A DNA stretch of 64,000 nucleotides from Pyrinomonadaceae bacterium (GCA_021463165.1 JAJTWY010000015.1:1-64000), one strand, 5' to 3'. Shown: positions 51,525 to 61,626, numbered from the stretch's first letter. Notes: generated by a model from the letters alone, not told the origin. Program-made: numbers and translations.

Positions 51525-54440
51525 ATGGATCTAGCTCCCTCATTTCAAAGTACTGCCAATCCTCAACAGCAGGAAGCGATCGGCCATACGACCGGTCCAT
51601 TGTTGATCATCGCGGGGCCTGGCTCCGGTAAAACTTTCACTCTCGTCGAACGGGTTGTCTTCCTAATTTCACACCATCAGGTACCGCCCGAAAGGCTCCT
51701 CATCCTTACATTCACGGACAAGGCAGCAGCAGAGCTTCGTACGCGCATTTCTAATCGTCTTGCTGAGTTGAACATTCGCTTCAATCTCAACGAGATGTAT
51801 CTTGGAACTTTCCACTCGATGTGTTTGAGGCTGCTTGAGGAGTTTCGCGAGTTTACGCGTTTGCGAAGGAATTACTCGCTGATGGACGAATTTGATCAGC
51901 AGTATTTTCTCTATCAGCGGCAGAAGAGGTTTGAAGCGATCGAGAACATCGAATTGTTGACGGGGGATCCGGGAAGAACTTCATCGTGGGCACTGTCGAA
52001 CAAGCTTCTCGGATGGATAAATAAGATCTCAGAGGAGGCTGTAGATCCGAACGACCTTACGAAATCCAGCCATCCCGAGATTAAGGCACTGGGCGAAGCT
52101 TGTAACCTCTATCACGACCTAATACGAGAAGAGAACGCTCTCGACTTCTCAACCATCCAGTTCGAGACTCTAAAACTACTGCGTGAACACGAAACGATTC
52201 GTTACGAATTAAAGGATCGGTTCGAGTACGTTATGGTGGATGAGTATCAAGATACCAATACTATCCAGGAGATGATTCTCCAGGAGATCACCGACAAAAA
52301 TCCGAATCTCTGCGTCGTAGGAGACGACGATCAAGGCCTCTATCGCTTTCGAGGAGCTTCGATCAGAAATATTCTTCAATTCCGCGATCAGTTCTCTTCG
52401 GGATGTGCCGAAGTAACGCTTTCGACCAACTATCGTTCGCACCCGGACATTATTCAGCGCTACGACACCTGGATGGGCGGGCATTTCTGGGACCATCAGG
52501 GAGCGGTATTTCGACTTGAGAAAACGATAGAGCCCAGGCGTGACAAGACATTTCCCGAGACAGCAACCGCAGTTCGCGTTTCTGCTCACTCTCCACAGGC
52601 CTGGCACAACGAGGTGCTTGATTTCATTAACACACTTCGTGAAAAGGGCGGGCTATCGGATCTGAATCAGATCGCGTTTCTATTTCGATCTGTAAAGAAC
52701 GACAAAGCCGTCTCTTTGGCGGACTTTCTCGAGAACAGCGGAATTCCGGTCTACTCGCCCCGGTCCAACATGTTCTTCGACCGGGAAGAGATCCGATTGA
52801 TGATTGGGGCTCTGATATTCCTCTTTCCGCAGTATGCCTCACTGCGGAAATGGCATCCGGAAATAGACCTATCGATATGGGACTATTACGACAATCAATG
52901 TGTCCGTCCATTCCTTGAAGCGATAAAGTCGCCTGAGAATCAGGAGCTGAAGGATTGGATCGTCCAACTCGCACGTAAGAACCAGAAGCTTGCCCAAAAC
53001 ACCGACTATGCCTTTGCGGATCTTCTTTACCAGCTCATCCAGTTCCCGCTATTCAGTCGATATCTAGGCGACGGAGCGACCGGCGACGTCCGCGAATCAA
53101 GGGCGGGCCGTAATCTCGCGATCCTTTCGAAACTCCTTAGCAAATTCCAATACCTGCACAATGTCGTAGTACTTCAGCCGAAGGATGTTGACGACAAAGT
53201 TACGCAACTTTTCAATCAGTTCTTCAGGTTTCTCAAGGATGGAGGTATCAACGAGTACGAAGATGTTTCCGAATATGCACCGTCCGGCTGTGTTTCTTTT
53301 CTTACGATCCACCAATCGAAGGGGCTTGAGTTCCCGGTGGTCTTCGTTGGTTCGATGGAAGCGGTTCCGTACAAACAACACAGCGACATCGATGAAATAC
53401 TTGAGTCGGAGTATTACCATCGCCCGCCCTTTGAGCCAATAGAGAAGACTAAATACTACGACTTCTGGCGGCTCTACTATACAGCATTTTCGAGAGCACA
53501 GAACCTGCTCGTCCTGACGGCAGAAACTAAAGCACCAGGCCGCGGACAGCGGCGAGTCCCTTCGACTTATCTTGAAGGCATGTGGAATGCCTTGCCGGAT
53601 TGGAAGGAGCCGGTATTCAAACCCGAACTTCTCGAACTTGAGCCGGTGAAGACCGTGAATCTTAAGCGGGAGTACTCGTTTACCTCAGACATAATCTTGT
53701 TCGAAAACTGTGCCGAGCAGTATCGCTTCTTCCGGCAGCTTGAATTTGCTCCCATCCGTACGAGTCCGATCTTGTTCGGTACATTAGTTCACCAGACGAT
53801 TGAGGATATTCACAAGACCGTACTGCGTGGTGAAGAGAACATTATCGATGAGGACCGTATCCGAACCTGGTTCGAGATAAACTACGCCGCTCTAAGTAAG
53901 AAGGAGCGTGTCTATCTTTCGGAGTATCCCCGGATAGCTGCGCTTGAGCAAGTGCTCCGATACTACCGTCGCGAAAGTCACGACTGGTCTCGACTGAAGG
54001 AAGCGGAAGTCGATGTTTCGCTCGTTAAGGACGAGTACATTCTTGCCGGCACTATCGACTTGATAAGAGATGAGAATGCGGCGCCCAACACGGTTGAGAT
54101 AGTAGATTTCAAGTCGGAGAAGAAGCCCGACCTGTTCGATGAGCGTGAGAAGATCGACCGCTACAAACGGCAGCTCGAAGTTTATTCCCACATCGTCCAG
54201 GAACGAACGGGCCTCAACGTCAGCCGGATGCATTTGTATTACACGTCCGAGGAGTCGGGCAGTCCGTATATAACCTTCCCGAACGACGAGGCTTCGATCG
54301 GCAAGACCATCGAGAGCTTTGATGGAGTGGTTTCCAGGATAGAAAACAGGGACTTTGCGATCGCGGAGCGGCCTAAGAAGCTCTGCCGCAACTGCGACGT
54401 TCGATTCTATTGCGACGCAAAGGAAAAGAAGGGGCAATGA
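51525..54440 (+). CDS. UvrD/Rep-type helicase with C-terminal PD-(D/E)XK nuclease domain
   Basis: The 971-residue SF1A helicase has Walker A AGPGSGKTFTLVERV, motif Ia ILTFTDKAAAELR, Walker B VDEYQDTN, motif III GDDDQGLYRFRGA, and LTIHQSKGLEFPVVF. The last 250 residues form an AddB/RecB/Cas4-like nuclease with IVDFKSEKK (catalytic D..K), and cysteines in ENCAEQY plus CRNCDVRFYC that would hold a 4Fe-4S cluster. It should unwind and cut DNA ends. It is not AddA or RecB (no partner present). It is the first gene of an operon with SNase, Mod and Res. Confidence 0.92.
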   Translation: MDLAPSFQSTANPQQQEAIGHTTGPLLIIAGPGSGKTFTLVERVVFLISHHQVPPERLLILTFTDKAAAELRTRISNRLAELNIRFNLNEMYLGTFHSMCLRLLEEFREFTRLRRNYSLMDEFDQQYFLYQRQKRFEAIENIELLTGDPGRTSSWALSNKLLGWINKISEEAVDPNDLTKSSHPEIKALGEACNLYHDLIREENALDFSTIQFETLKLLREHETIRYELKDRFEYVMVDEYQDTNTIQEMILQEITDKNPNLCVVGDDDQGLYRFRGASIRNILQFRDQFSSGCAEVTLSTNYRSHPDIIQRYDTWMGGHFWDHQGAVFRLEKTIEPRRDKTFPETATAVRVSAHSPQAWHNEVLDFINTLREKGGLSDLNQIAFLFRSVKNDKAVSLADFLENSGIPVYSPRSNMFFDREEIRLMIGALIFLFPQYASLRKWHPEIDLSIWDYYDNQCVRPFLEAIKSPENQELKDWIVQLARKNQKLAQNTDYAFADLLYQLIQFPLFSRYLGDGATGDVRESRAGRNLAILSKLLSKFQYLHNVVVLQPKDVDDKVTQLFNQFFRFLKDGGINEYEDVSEYAPSGCVSFLTIHQSKGLEFPVVFVGSMEAVPYKQHSDIDEILESEYYHRPPFEPIEKTKYYDFWRLYYTAFSRAQNLLVLTAETKAPGRGQRRVPSTYLEGMWNALPDWKEPVFKPELLELEPVKTVNLKREYSFTSDIILFENCAEQYRFFRQLEFAPIRTSPILFGTLVHQTIEDIHKTVLRGEENIIDEDRIRTWFEINYAALSKKERVYLSEYPRIAALEQVLRYYRRESHDWSRLKEAEVDVSLVKDEYILAGTIDLIRDENAAPNTVEIVDFKSEKKPDLFDEREKIDRYKRQLEVYSHIVQERTGLNVSRMHLYYTSEESGSPYITFPNDEASIGKTIESFDGVVSRIENRDFAIAERPKKLCRNCDVRFYCDAKEKKGQ

Positions 54441-55168
54441 AAAGGGTATTAGCAACAAAAAGAAAATTCTTCTTTGCGGCCTTAGCGTCGCTCTGGATCG
54501 CTGTAGCGGCCGCGACTCTGACTGGGCAAGAAGTTGAATTCACTGGAGAAGTGACGAGGGTGATTGATGGTGACACCGTAATTGTGTTGGACGACGAGAA
54601 ACTCCAAAGAAGAGTAAGGTTAGTTGCGATTGATGCTCCCGAGAAAGGACAAGACTTCTCTGTAGAATCGAAAAAGAGTCTTTCAACGCTCGTCTATGGG
54701 AAACGCATCACGGTTACTACCAAGAAGACCGATAGGTATGGGCGTATTATTGGCAAGATTCTGATTGATGGAGTTGATGTCTCGCTTGAGCAAATACGGC
54801 TAGGGCTGGCCTGGCACTTCAAAGAGTATGCAAAGGAGCAGTCGGCCGGGGACCGAGAGACCTATGCAGAGGCCGAATTAGCAGCACGAAAGGAAAAATT
54901 AAAGATTTGGTTCTTTGCAAACCCTACGCCGCCGTGGAGTTTCAGGTCGAGAGGGGCAAGAGCGAACCCAGTCATGTCGAGGAATGGGCTTAGGACCGAG
55001 TCGAAGTACGCCCGCCAAGACGTCGTACCTGCAAGGTCTTTTCTTAAGGCTGTTGATTTCGTAAAAGGACCATTACAGCGTGGTCCGCGAGGCGGTTGCT
55101 TTTACATGAAAAACAGTAAAAGGATCTATGTAGCTCGGGAGCTCTGTTGGGTATCAAATAAAGAATAA
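54437..55168 (+). CDS. SNase (thermonuclease)-family nuclease with signal peptide
   Basis: The 243-residue protein begins with a basic/hydrophobic signal-like segment (residues 10-29) followed by an SNase OB-fold: VTRVIDGDTVIV, RRVRLVAIDAPEKGQD with the catalytic Arg/Asp, and DRYGRIIGKI. The core ends at about 150; a C-terminal region of about 90 residues has no known domain. Its ATG overlaps the helicase stop (ATGA). Finding a probably exported nuclease translationally coupled to a cytosolic helicase is odd. Confidence 0.88.
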   Translation: MKRVLATKRKFFFAALASLWIAVAAATLTGQEVEFTGEVTRVIDGDTVIVLDDEKLQRRVRLVAIDAPEKGQDFSVESKKSLSTLVYGKRITVTTKKTDRYGRIIGKILIDGVDVSLEQIRLGLAWHFKEYAKEQSAGDRETYAEAELAARKEKLKIWFFANPTPPWSFRSRGARANPVMSRNGLRTESKYARQDVVPARSFLKAVDFVKGPLQRGPRGGCFYMKNSKRIYVARELCWVSNKE

Positions 55169-55173
55169 CTGGA

Positions 55174-56916
55174 ATGAGTGAAGAAACTGTTGAAAAGATC
55201 GAGTTTGAGCCGATAAAGGGCTATCCGATGCTCTATTGGAAGGGTAAGCGGCCTTTTACTTCGACTCAGTACTACCCCGCGCAGTTGAAGGAGACCTACG
55301 GCCCGGAAGTTAATGGCTGGCGAAACCGAATCTACTGGGGCGACAACCTTCAGGTAATGTCGCATTTGCTGAAGGAGTTTCGCGGAAAGGTCAACCTTAT
55401 CTATATCGATCCCCCGTTTGACTCGAAGGCTGACTACAAGAAGAAGATTCAGTTGCGAGGGCAATCGATCACGAATGACCAAAATGCCTTCGAAGAAAAA
55501 CAATACACTGATATATGGACAAACGATGAATACCTACAGTTCATGTACGAGCGGCTGGTTCTAATGCGCGAACTTCTCGCAGCGGACGGTTCAATCTATG
55601 TTCATTGCGATTGGCATAAGAATCATCAGATGCGTTGCTTACTAGATGAGGTTTTCGGTGAAGGCAAGTTTATTAACGAGATCATTTGGTGGTATTACGA
55701 CAAGATGCCGACCGGTGGAACATCTTTAGACAAGCAACATGACACCCTACTTCAATACCGCAAAGGAGGGAGTTTTACCGCGAACGCTGTGTTTGAACTT
55801 AGGGAGAATCCAAAGCGAAAACGAGAGCTTCGACAGAAGGTTGACGGAAAGATGATTCGCCTCAGGGATGAGGAAGGAAAGCAATTGTGGAGCGAAGACG
55901 ACCCATACAAGAAGGTTTCAGACGTTTGGAAAATGACTTTGACAAATTCAATGTCATCAGAGCGGCAGGGTTATCCTACACAGAAACCAGAATCATTGCT
56001 CGAACGAATTATCGAGGCATCCTCTAACTCTGGTGATATTGTGTTCGACTGCTTTATGGGAAGCGGGACAACCCAAGCGGCAGCCATGAAGCTAGGACGC
56101 AAGTTTATCGGTGCGGATATTAATCTTGGCGCGGTTCAAATCACGACCAAACGCCTCATCGAAGTCTCCGACGAACTAGATTCTCTGAAACCGACACTGG
56201 TCGACGACGACGAGACGCCGAAATTCCAAGGCTTCGAAATCTATAATGTTAATCACTACGATCTGTTTAGAAATCCCCTTCAGGCAAAGGACATTTTGAT
56301 CGAAGCATTAGAGGTTCAACCTTTACCCGCTTCGGTCGTCTACGACGGCGAGAAAGATGGTCGGTTGGTAAAGATCATGCCGGTGAACAGGCTTGCTACA
56401 CGAGCGGACCTCAATCAGTTGATCGCCAACTTCGACTACAAGACGCTCGAAAAGAAACATAACGAAAATCCAAATAAACCGGTCGAAAAGCTGCTTCTCG
56501 TTTGTATGGGACACGAACCGGATCTCGCGGCCCACCTACAGAAGGAAATGTTACCGTTCAAGTTGGATATCGAAGTAGTTGATATTCTACGCGACCGCTC
56601 GAAGCTCGAATTCAAACGCGACTCGGAGACTAGGATCTCAACCTCGGAAACCGAACTGGTGATCGAGAAATTCTACCCGATGAACTTGCTGCAGAAGCTT
56701 TCGCTGTTCAAAGAGAACGTCGGGGATTGGCGCGAGTTGGTCGAATCCGTAATGATCGATTTCAATTACGACGGAGCTATTTTTCAGCCCACTCTTCTCG
56801 ACATTCCGGAGAAGAACGAGTTGGTCTCAGGCAAATACGAAATTCCAGCCAACGCGGGGAACATCCGCGTAAAGATAACGGACCTCCTGAGTGAGTCGCT
56901 GGAGGCTGACGCTTAG
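55174..56916 (+). CDS. Type III-like DNA methyltransferase (Mod)
   Basis: This 580-residue beta-class N6-adenine methyltransferase has motif IV first (IYIDPPFDSKADY) and the SAM motif later (DCFMGSGTTQAAAMKL). The target-recognition region lies between them, and the last 200 residues are a C-terminal domain of Mod-like type. It starts 5 bp after the SNase gene and is 2 bp from the Res gene. It should modify host DNA to protect it from the Res subunit; a standard type III Mod is similar in length. Confidence 0.9.
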   Translation: MSEETVEKIEFEPIKGYPMLYWKGKRPFTSTQYYPAQLKETYGPEVNGWRNRIYWGDNLQVMSHLLKEFRGKVNLIYIDPPFDSKADYKKKIQLRGQSITNDQNAFEEKQYTDIWTNDEYLQFMYERLVLMRELLAADGSIYVHCDWHKNHQMRCLLDEVFGEGKFINEIIWWYYDKMPTGGTSLDKQHDTLLQYRKGGSFTANAVFELRENPKRKRELRQKVDGKMIRLRDEEGKQLWSEDDPYKKVSDVWKMTLTNSMSSERQGYPTQKPESLLERIIEASSNSGDIVFDCFMGSGTTQAAAMKLGRKFIGADINLGAVQITTKRLIEVSDELDSLKPTLVDDDETPKFQGFEIYNVNHYDLFRNPLQAKDILIEALEVQPLPASVVYDGEKDGRLVKIMPVNRLATRADLNQLIANFDYKTLEKKHNENPNKPVEKLLLVCMGHEPDLAAHLQKEMLPFKLDIEVVDILRDRSKLEFKRDSETRISTSETELVIEKFYPMNLLQKLSLFKENVGDWRELVESVMIDFNYDGAIFQPTLLDIPEKNELVSGKYEIPANAGNIRVKITDLLSESLEADA

Positions 56917-56918
56917 AG

Positions 56919-59573
56919 ATGGCGAAAAAGCAGAAACAAGTTGGACTCGACTTCGCATTCTTTGGTGCGTTAAGGAACTTTTACGTCGATAATCGCCGGT
57001 TCATTCGATCTCATTACAAGGATCTATCAAAGAAGTTTCTCGACTTCAACGATCCGAAAGATAACGACGCCTATTTGCGAGTCCCGCAGTTCGAAGCTCT
57101 GGAGATGTACATCTTCATCAAGGAGTATTGCAACAACGCCCCCGTACATCGCCTTTTCCGGGAGTGGCTGGAGCGTCGAGAATTGTTCGAGAAGCGCGGA
57201 AACGTGGGCGCTCGATTCGGGCAGACGACACTATTTGAGACGGTTACTGAGGAGCAGTTCGAAGGCCTATACAAACAGATGCAGAAGAATTCGCGTAGAT
57301 ACTCGAACTACATCTACGCGCTGACGATGGGCACCGGTAAGACGATCCTGATGGCCACGTGCATCTTCTATGAATTTCTTCTCGCGAACAAATTTCCTTT
57401 CGATGAGCACTACTGCCACAACGCCCTCGTATTTGCTCCCGATAAGACGGTCCTGCATTCGCTGCGAGAGATAGTCGAGTTCGACAAAAGCCTGGTCGTT
57501 CCAAAAGAGTACGTGAATTGGCTCGATTCGCATCTCAAGTTCCACTTTCTCGACGATGCTGGAACAACGCTGAATCTGCTCGACCGGTCAAAGTTCAACA
57601 TCGTCATTTCGAATACTCAAAAGATCATCCTCAAGAAGCAGCACAAGGAGAAGACTGCGACGGACGCACTGTTCGGCAGCGAAAAGGAAACACATGAACG
57701 CCAGGCTCCGGCCGAGCCTTCAGTTTACGATGAGATCTCGGAGCTGCTTGCCGAGGAACCAGAAGAGGAAGCCGAACTCGCGACGAATCAACGCTTTGAG
57801 AAGCTGAAGCGACTTTCGCAGCTGGGAATTTACGTCGACGAGGCCCACCACGCATTTGGCGACCCGCTTGCGAAGGACATGGGCATCAAGACTTCGAAGA
57901 CGAGTCTTCGCCTCACGATCGATGAGCTCGCCGCTAGTCTCGAGCGGACCGGGACCAAGATCGTTGCGTGCTTCAACTATACCGGCACGCCCTACATCGG
58001 CGACCAAGTATTGCCCGAGGTTATTTACGCTTACGGCCTGACGGAAGCGATAGAGAAAGGATTACTCAAGAAGGTCAAACGACACGGTTACACCAACCCT
58101 CGGTCGGAAGAGTTTGTTCAGTTAGCGATCGATAACTTCATTGAGAGCGTAAAAGTGAACGGAGAATTTGTCCGTCCTGAAGGGGTGCTACCTAAGATCG
58201 CGTTCTTCGCCCCAACGATCGAGGACCTTAACTCGGAACTGCGTCCGGCCGTTGAGAAGGCGATAGCGAAGCACGGCTTTTCAGCCGAAAAGATTCTCGT
58301 CAATGTCGGCGATCCAAAGTTGACCTCGAACGATGAGATCCGCGAATTTAACAACCTCGACAAGCCGACGTCGGAGAAGCAATTCATACTTCTTGTAAAC
58401 AAAGGTCGCGAGGGGTGGAACTGTAGGTCCCTGTTCGGAGTAGCTCTATTCCGAAAACCGAAGTCACGTGTTTTTGTCCTTCAGGCCACGATGCGTTGTT
58501 TGAGGTCGATTGGCGACAAACAGTACACAGGACAGATCTATTTAAGTGACGAGAACCTTCAGATCCTTGAAGATGAACTGCAACAGAACTTCAGGATCAG
58601 CGGCGACGATCTGGAGAACGCCGGGAAGGATAAGGAGACCGTCGAAATCCGAGTTGTTCCGCCGCCGGTCAAGATCAAGATCAAACGCATTTCTTCCCGG
58701 TTCGAGATGCGGGAGAAAGCTATCGAAGAAGGATTCTCGCTTGGTCTCGAGCAGATTGATAAAGACAAATATCGACTTCTGCATATAGAGCAACAGGGAT
58801 TAGAGGAGCATCGGAATGCCGCATTCAAAAAGGTAGAGGATTTGACCGCTCAGCGCGAGCGACGGTCATTCAGCGAAATAACTCTCGTCGCTGAGATCGC
58901 GAGATATCTGAACCTTCGGCCACTCCAGGTCGAAGAGATCGTTTCGCAAACGAAGGAAGGCATCAAGGGAATTCTTGCAAGCGTGAATGAGTTCAACGAA
59001 CTTCTTTACGATGCAGTGATTCCAAAGATCTTCGACTCGCTCTACGAGCTTCGCGAGTTTAAGAGTGAGGACGAACACGAGATCGAACTGGTCAAGCCGC
59101 CACCGGCGGGTCGGGACTTTTACTCTGTTCGAGCGGAGCCGGACAAGATTGTGAGAAATATCGATTCACAGATCGCCGAATTTGTATCGAAGAGCTTTCA
59201 CCTTGACGCATACTGCTTTGACTCAAATCCGGAGAATGTCCTTTTCCGCGACCTTCTGGCCGACCAGCGCGTCAAGAAGATCTACTTTACTGGCATGCTC
59301 ACGCACGGACAGACGGACTTCTACATCCAGTACATCGACCCCGATTCGCATACGGTCAAACGATACTACCCGGACTTTCTTGTCCAACTCGAAGATGATT
59401 CCTGGCTGATAGTTGAGGTGAAAGGAGACAATCTGATCGAAGCATCCGTCGTACAAGCGAAAGCGGCGTACGCACGTCAACTCGCCGCCGCAAGTAAGAT
59501 GAGGTATTCCATCATCAAGGGCACCGATGCGGGTGCGGGAAACTATGAGGAGTTATTGGTTCGCGGAATTTAA
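56919..59573 (+). CDS. Type III restriction enzyme Res subunit
   Basis: This 884-residue SF2 translocase-nuclease has the Walker A TMGTGKTILMA, DEAH-like VDEAHHAFGD, NYTGTPY (motif III), GREGWNCRSLFGVALFR (motif VI region) and a C-terminal PD-(D/E)XK nuclease (YYPDFLVQLEDD, IVEVKGD). It pairs with the upstream Mod to restrict unmodified DNA. A charged insertion between motifs I and II (about residues 235-290) is variable. It is the last gene of the operon; degraded sequence follows. Confidence 0.92.
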   Translation: MAKKQKQVGLDFAFFGALRNFYVDNRRFIRSHYKDLSKKFLDFNDPKDNDAYLRVPQFEALEMYIFIKEYCNNAPVHRLFREWLERRELFEKRGNVGARFGQTTLFETVTEEQFEGLYKQMQKNSRRYSNYIYALTMGTGKTILMATCIFYEFLLANKFPFDEHYCHNALVFAPDKTVLHSLREIVEFDKSLVVPKEYVNWLDSHLKFHFLDDAGTTLNLLDRSKFNIVISNTQKIILKKQHKEKTATDALFGSEKETHERQAPAEPSVYDEISELLAEEPEEEAELATNQRFEKLKRLSQLGIYVDEAHHAFGDPLAKDMGIKTSKTSLRLTIDELAASLERTGTKIVACFNYTGTPYIGDQVLPEVIYAYGLTEAIEKGLLKKVKRHGYTNPRSEEFVQLAIDNFIESVKVNGEFVRPEGVLPKIAFFAPTIEDLNSELRPAVEKAIAKHGFSAEKILVNVGDPKLTSNDEIREFNNLDKPTSEKQFILLVNKGREGWNCRSLFGVALFRKPKSRVFVLQATMRCLRSIGDKQYTGQIYLSDENLQILEDELQQNFRISGDDLENAGKDKETVEIRVVPPPVKIKIKRISSRFEMREKAIEEGFSLGLEQIDKDKYRLLHIEQQGLEEHRNAAFKKVEDLTAQRERRSFSEITLVAEIARYLNLRPLQVEEIVSQTKEGIKGILASVNEFNELLYDAVIPKIFDSLYELREFKSEDEHEIELVKPPPAGRDFYSVRAEPDKIVRNIDSQIAEFVSKSFHLDAYCFDSNPENVLFRDLLADQRVKKIYFTGMLTHGQTDFYIQYIDPDSHTVKRYYPDFLVQLEDDSWLIVEVKGDNLIEASVVQAKAAYARQLAAASKMRYSIIKGTDAGAGNYEELLVRGI

Positions 59574-59652
59574 CTGTCGCTACTCGGCTAGGTGGGGCCC
59601 GCGCAAGATGTTGAAGATCGTCTTGAATTTTGAATTAGACGTGGGTTTCTGA

Positions 59653-59766
59653 GAGTTCAATTTTTTCAGCTTTGTGTGGTCGGACAACGAAGCAGATATC
59701 GATTTAATAGGTTTTGATTATCTAGCAGACGCCGTTGTCTCCGTGGTGCGGGATTCGCAGAAATAA
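59653..59766 (+). pseudogene. N-terminal remnant of a KAP/P-loop NTPase-like gene
   Basis: A 37-codon open frame, closed by stops on both sides, encodes FSFVWSDNEADIDLIGFDYL and ADAVVSVVRD. This resembles the N-terminus of KAP-family P-loop NTPases, which have a 'DNPTxxDxLGFxxYxxxxxxxI' segment just before the Walker A. No ATG and no P-loop remain; downstream codons hit stops at once. It is probably a decayed gene. Confidence 0.4.
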
Positions 59767-60338
59767 AGTGATCCGAGGCAAGGATAGAGCGACCGGCAAG
59801 AAAGTAGCCATTTCGAGGTGGCTTTGTGATGAGATGGAGGCTGTCGGAGCGTTCGACATGGACGACAACGAGCGCCGTTTGATATGGACGAAGGAGTATC
59901 GCTCCCAGTTGTGAACGACAAACAGAGCCCCTGACGATCGATAGGTCATGGATGCGGCCGCCACATACGGCGAGTACCTTAACGTCCGCGGAATGAAAGC
60001 GTGCTGGATGTAGAATTGGTGAGCCGATCAATGCAGGTCTGGGATAATTAATACGATCTATCTCAGACCCTAGGTTCTCAAGTCTGTAGGTGGACACTTT
60101 CAGACAGCAATAGACACGACTAACCAGCCAAGGACAGATAGTACTCGGATATCCCCCCGGAAATTCCCACGTGCTACCGACGGATTACGTAAAGGTCGTC
60201 GATGGTTCGGCGCAGATGGCAACTTTCCCCAGTTTCGGAAGGGGTTTCATCCCGTTAGCCCGATCGATGAGCTTCTGAGCCTCGGAGTGACGCTTGCGTT
60301 CTGCTACGTTGCTCTGCAGATGGTACTCGAAGTGATGG
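59767..60338. other. Gene-poor, apparently decayed region
   Basis: No intact gene is visible. A minus-strand open frame over 59666-60097 (143 codons) has no protein-like domain. Near 60185-60360 a minus-strand frame without a start reads EYHLQSNVAERKRHSEAQKL and may be a fragment of a mobile-element gene. Confidence 0.4.
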
Positions 60339-60584
60339 ATGCAATTTTTGTCCGATAACGACAAGCCGTTAACGGATCCTTACCGGGCATACATTCGCGA
60401 GCGTGATAGAGAGATCTGCTATTTACTGGATAGCTGGGCTCCTGACAACCACGTCGATCACATGCGAAGCAGGAAGAACTGCGGAGCGAACGCCTACTGG
60501 AACCTTGCGTGCGCTTGTATTCAGTGTAGCCTAAGCAAAGAATCGCTGAATTCGTATGAGTTTCTCGCGGCATTATCTTTTTAA
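60339..60584 (+). CDS. Short HNH-like nuclease fragment
   Basis: This 81-residue product has an HNH-type core: VDH followed by a WN in AYWNLACACIQCSLSKES. The usual first Cys-x-x-Cys is reduced to one Cys (ICYLLDSW), and the last CN-x-x-K reads CSLSK. The ATG has no ribosome site. It may be a degenerate HNH endonuclease left from a larger gene or a small orphan. It lies in the decayed stretch between two operons. Confidence 0.5.
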   Translation: MQFLSDNDKPLTDPYRAYIRERDREICYLLDSWAPDNHVDHMRSRKNCGANAYWNLACACIQCSLSKESLNSYEFLAALSF

Positions 60585-60783
60585 CTGATCCGCCACGTTT
60601 ATGGCGACGAAAGGATTCGGCAGGAATTTTCAAAACATTAAATGACGGTATTTCCGCGCTCGCTGCATAGAGAGCATACGAATAAAGTGAAAAAAACTCA
60701 GGTCTTGATGCACATTTCAAAAATGCATCCGTTTATCTGAATAGGTGGCGGGTAACGACTGTGGTTTGGGGGATATCGATGTT

Positions 60784-61626
60784 ATGAGTGTTGAAAATTT
60801 GCCGGCGGCGGCGAACCGTTCCAAGACGGTGTTTGACGCGATATTTGCGAACGTGCCGCCGCTTGGCTCGCCAGAATACCTGAAGCTTCTCGAGACTGCG
60901 AGGTTAGCGGAGCTGCCGGCTCAGGTGTTGGTCAAGGCGTTTAGACAGTTGGTAACTGCAGGAAGCCTAGATGCGGCCAATGCGACACTTGTCCGACTTT
61001 TTGGCGATCTCCGATTCGACTACATCGGGATCGTCAGGAAATTGGCTTCGTCGTACGAGCCGAAAGGGAATTTTAGCTACGACCCCGAAGACCTTGTCCA
61101 GGAGACGATCAAGGAGATCGTAAGGACCCTGCCAACCGACCGCGGAGCCATGGCGGAGGGAGCCTGGGTAACTTTTATCCAGCAGCGTTTCGCCGACGCG
61201 TGGCGTAACCTTTACGGCCGCGACGGCAAGAAGGATCCGGAAGGCCGAGTAGGTGTCTATACCGATCCGAAGACCGGTACGGAACACGATCCGGTTGAGG
61301 AAACGGACGCAAGCGAGGCCGATTGGCATGCCCAGCTTAGAGAGGATGCCGCACCTTGGCTAGCAGAATTTATGGAGCGAGCCGTTGAAATGATCGAAGA
61401 TCCCTTGATCCGGTACGTGATGAAGGACCAGCTAAGCGATGATCCTTCGCCGATATCCGCAGGGAAGTCCGAAGGAGGAAAGCCCCCGCTTACGGAGCAG
61501 CTTGGGGTGAATCGGTTCAAAATACGCCGGGCCATCATGAGCGGAAGATCACGGCTCGCTGCAGAGTTGCTGAAGCAGCGGGAGAAGGATATCGACATGG
61601 AGTGGTTGAGCAAGTTTGCGGATTAG
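60784..61626 (+). CDS. Sigma-70-like protein, first gene of the terminal operon
   Basis: This 280-residue protein is weakly similar to ECF-type sigma factors. Residues about 90-130 (SYEPKGNFSYDPEDLVQETIKE) resemble region 2 with its 'PEDLxQE' core. The C-terminal LTEQLGVNRFKIRRAIMSGR with SRLAAELL resembles the region-4 HTH. The middle holds an acidic linker (VEETDASEADWH). It may direct transcription of the operon or use the sigma fold otherwise. The ATG at 60784 is preferred to a GTG at 60745. The next gene starts 22 bp downstream. Confidence 0.6.
   Translation: MSVENLPAAANRSKTVFDAIFANVPPLGSPEYLKLLETARLAELPAQVLVKAFRQLVTAGSLDAANATLVRLFGDLRFDYIGIVRKLASSYEPKGNFSYDPEDLVQETIKEIVRTLPTDRGAMAEGAWVTFIQQRFADAWRNLYGRDGKKDPEGRVGVYTDPKTGTEHDPVEETDASEADWHAQLREDAAPWLAEFMERAVEMIEDPLIRYVMKDQLSDDPSPISAGKSEGGKPPLTEQLGVNRFKIRRAIMSGRSRLAAELLKQREKDIDMEWLSKFAD

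Noticed and set aside
59666..60097. 143-codon minus-strand frame in the decayed region
   Set aside because: No domain or start signal; it covers the plus-strand KAP-like remnant, which is the more credible coding signal.
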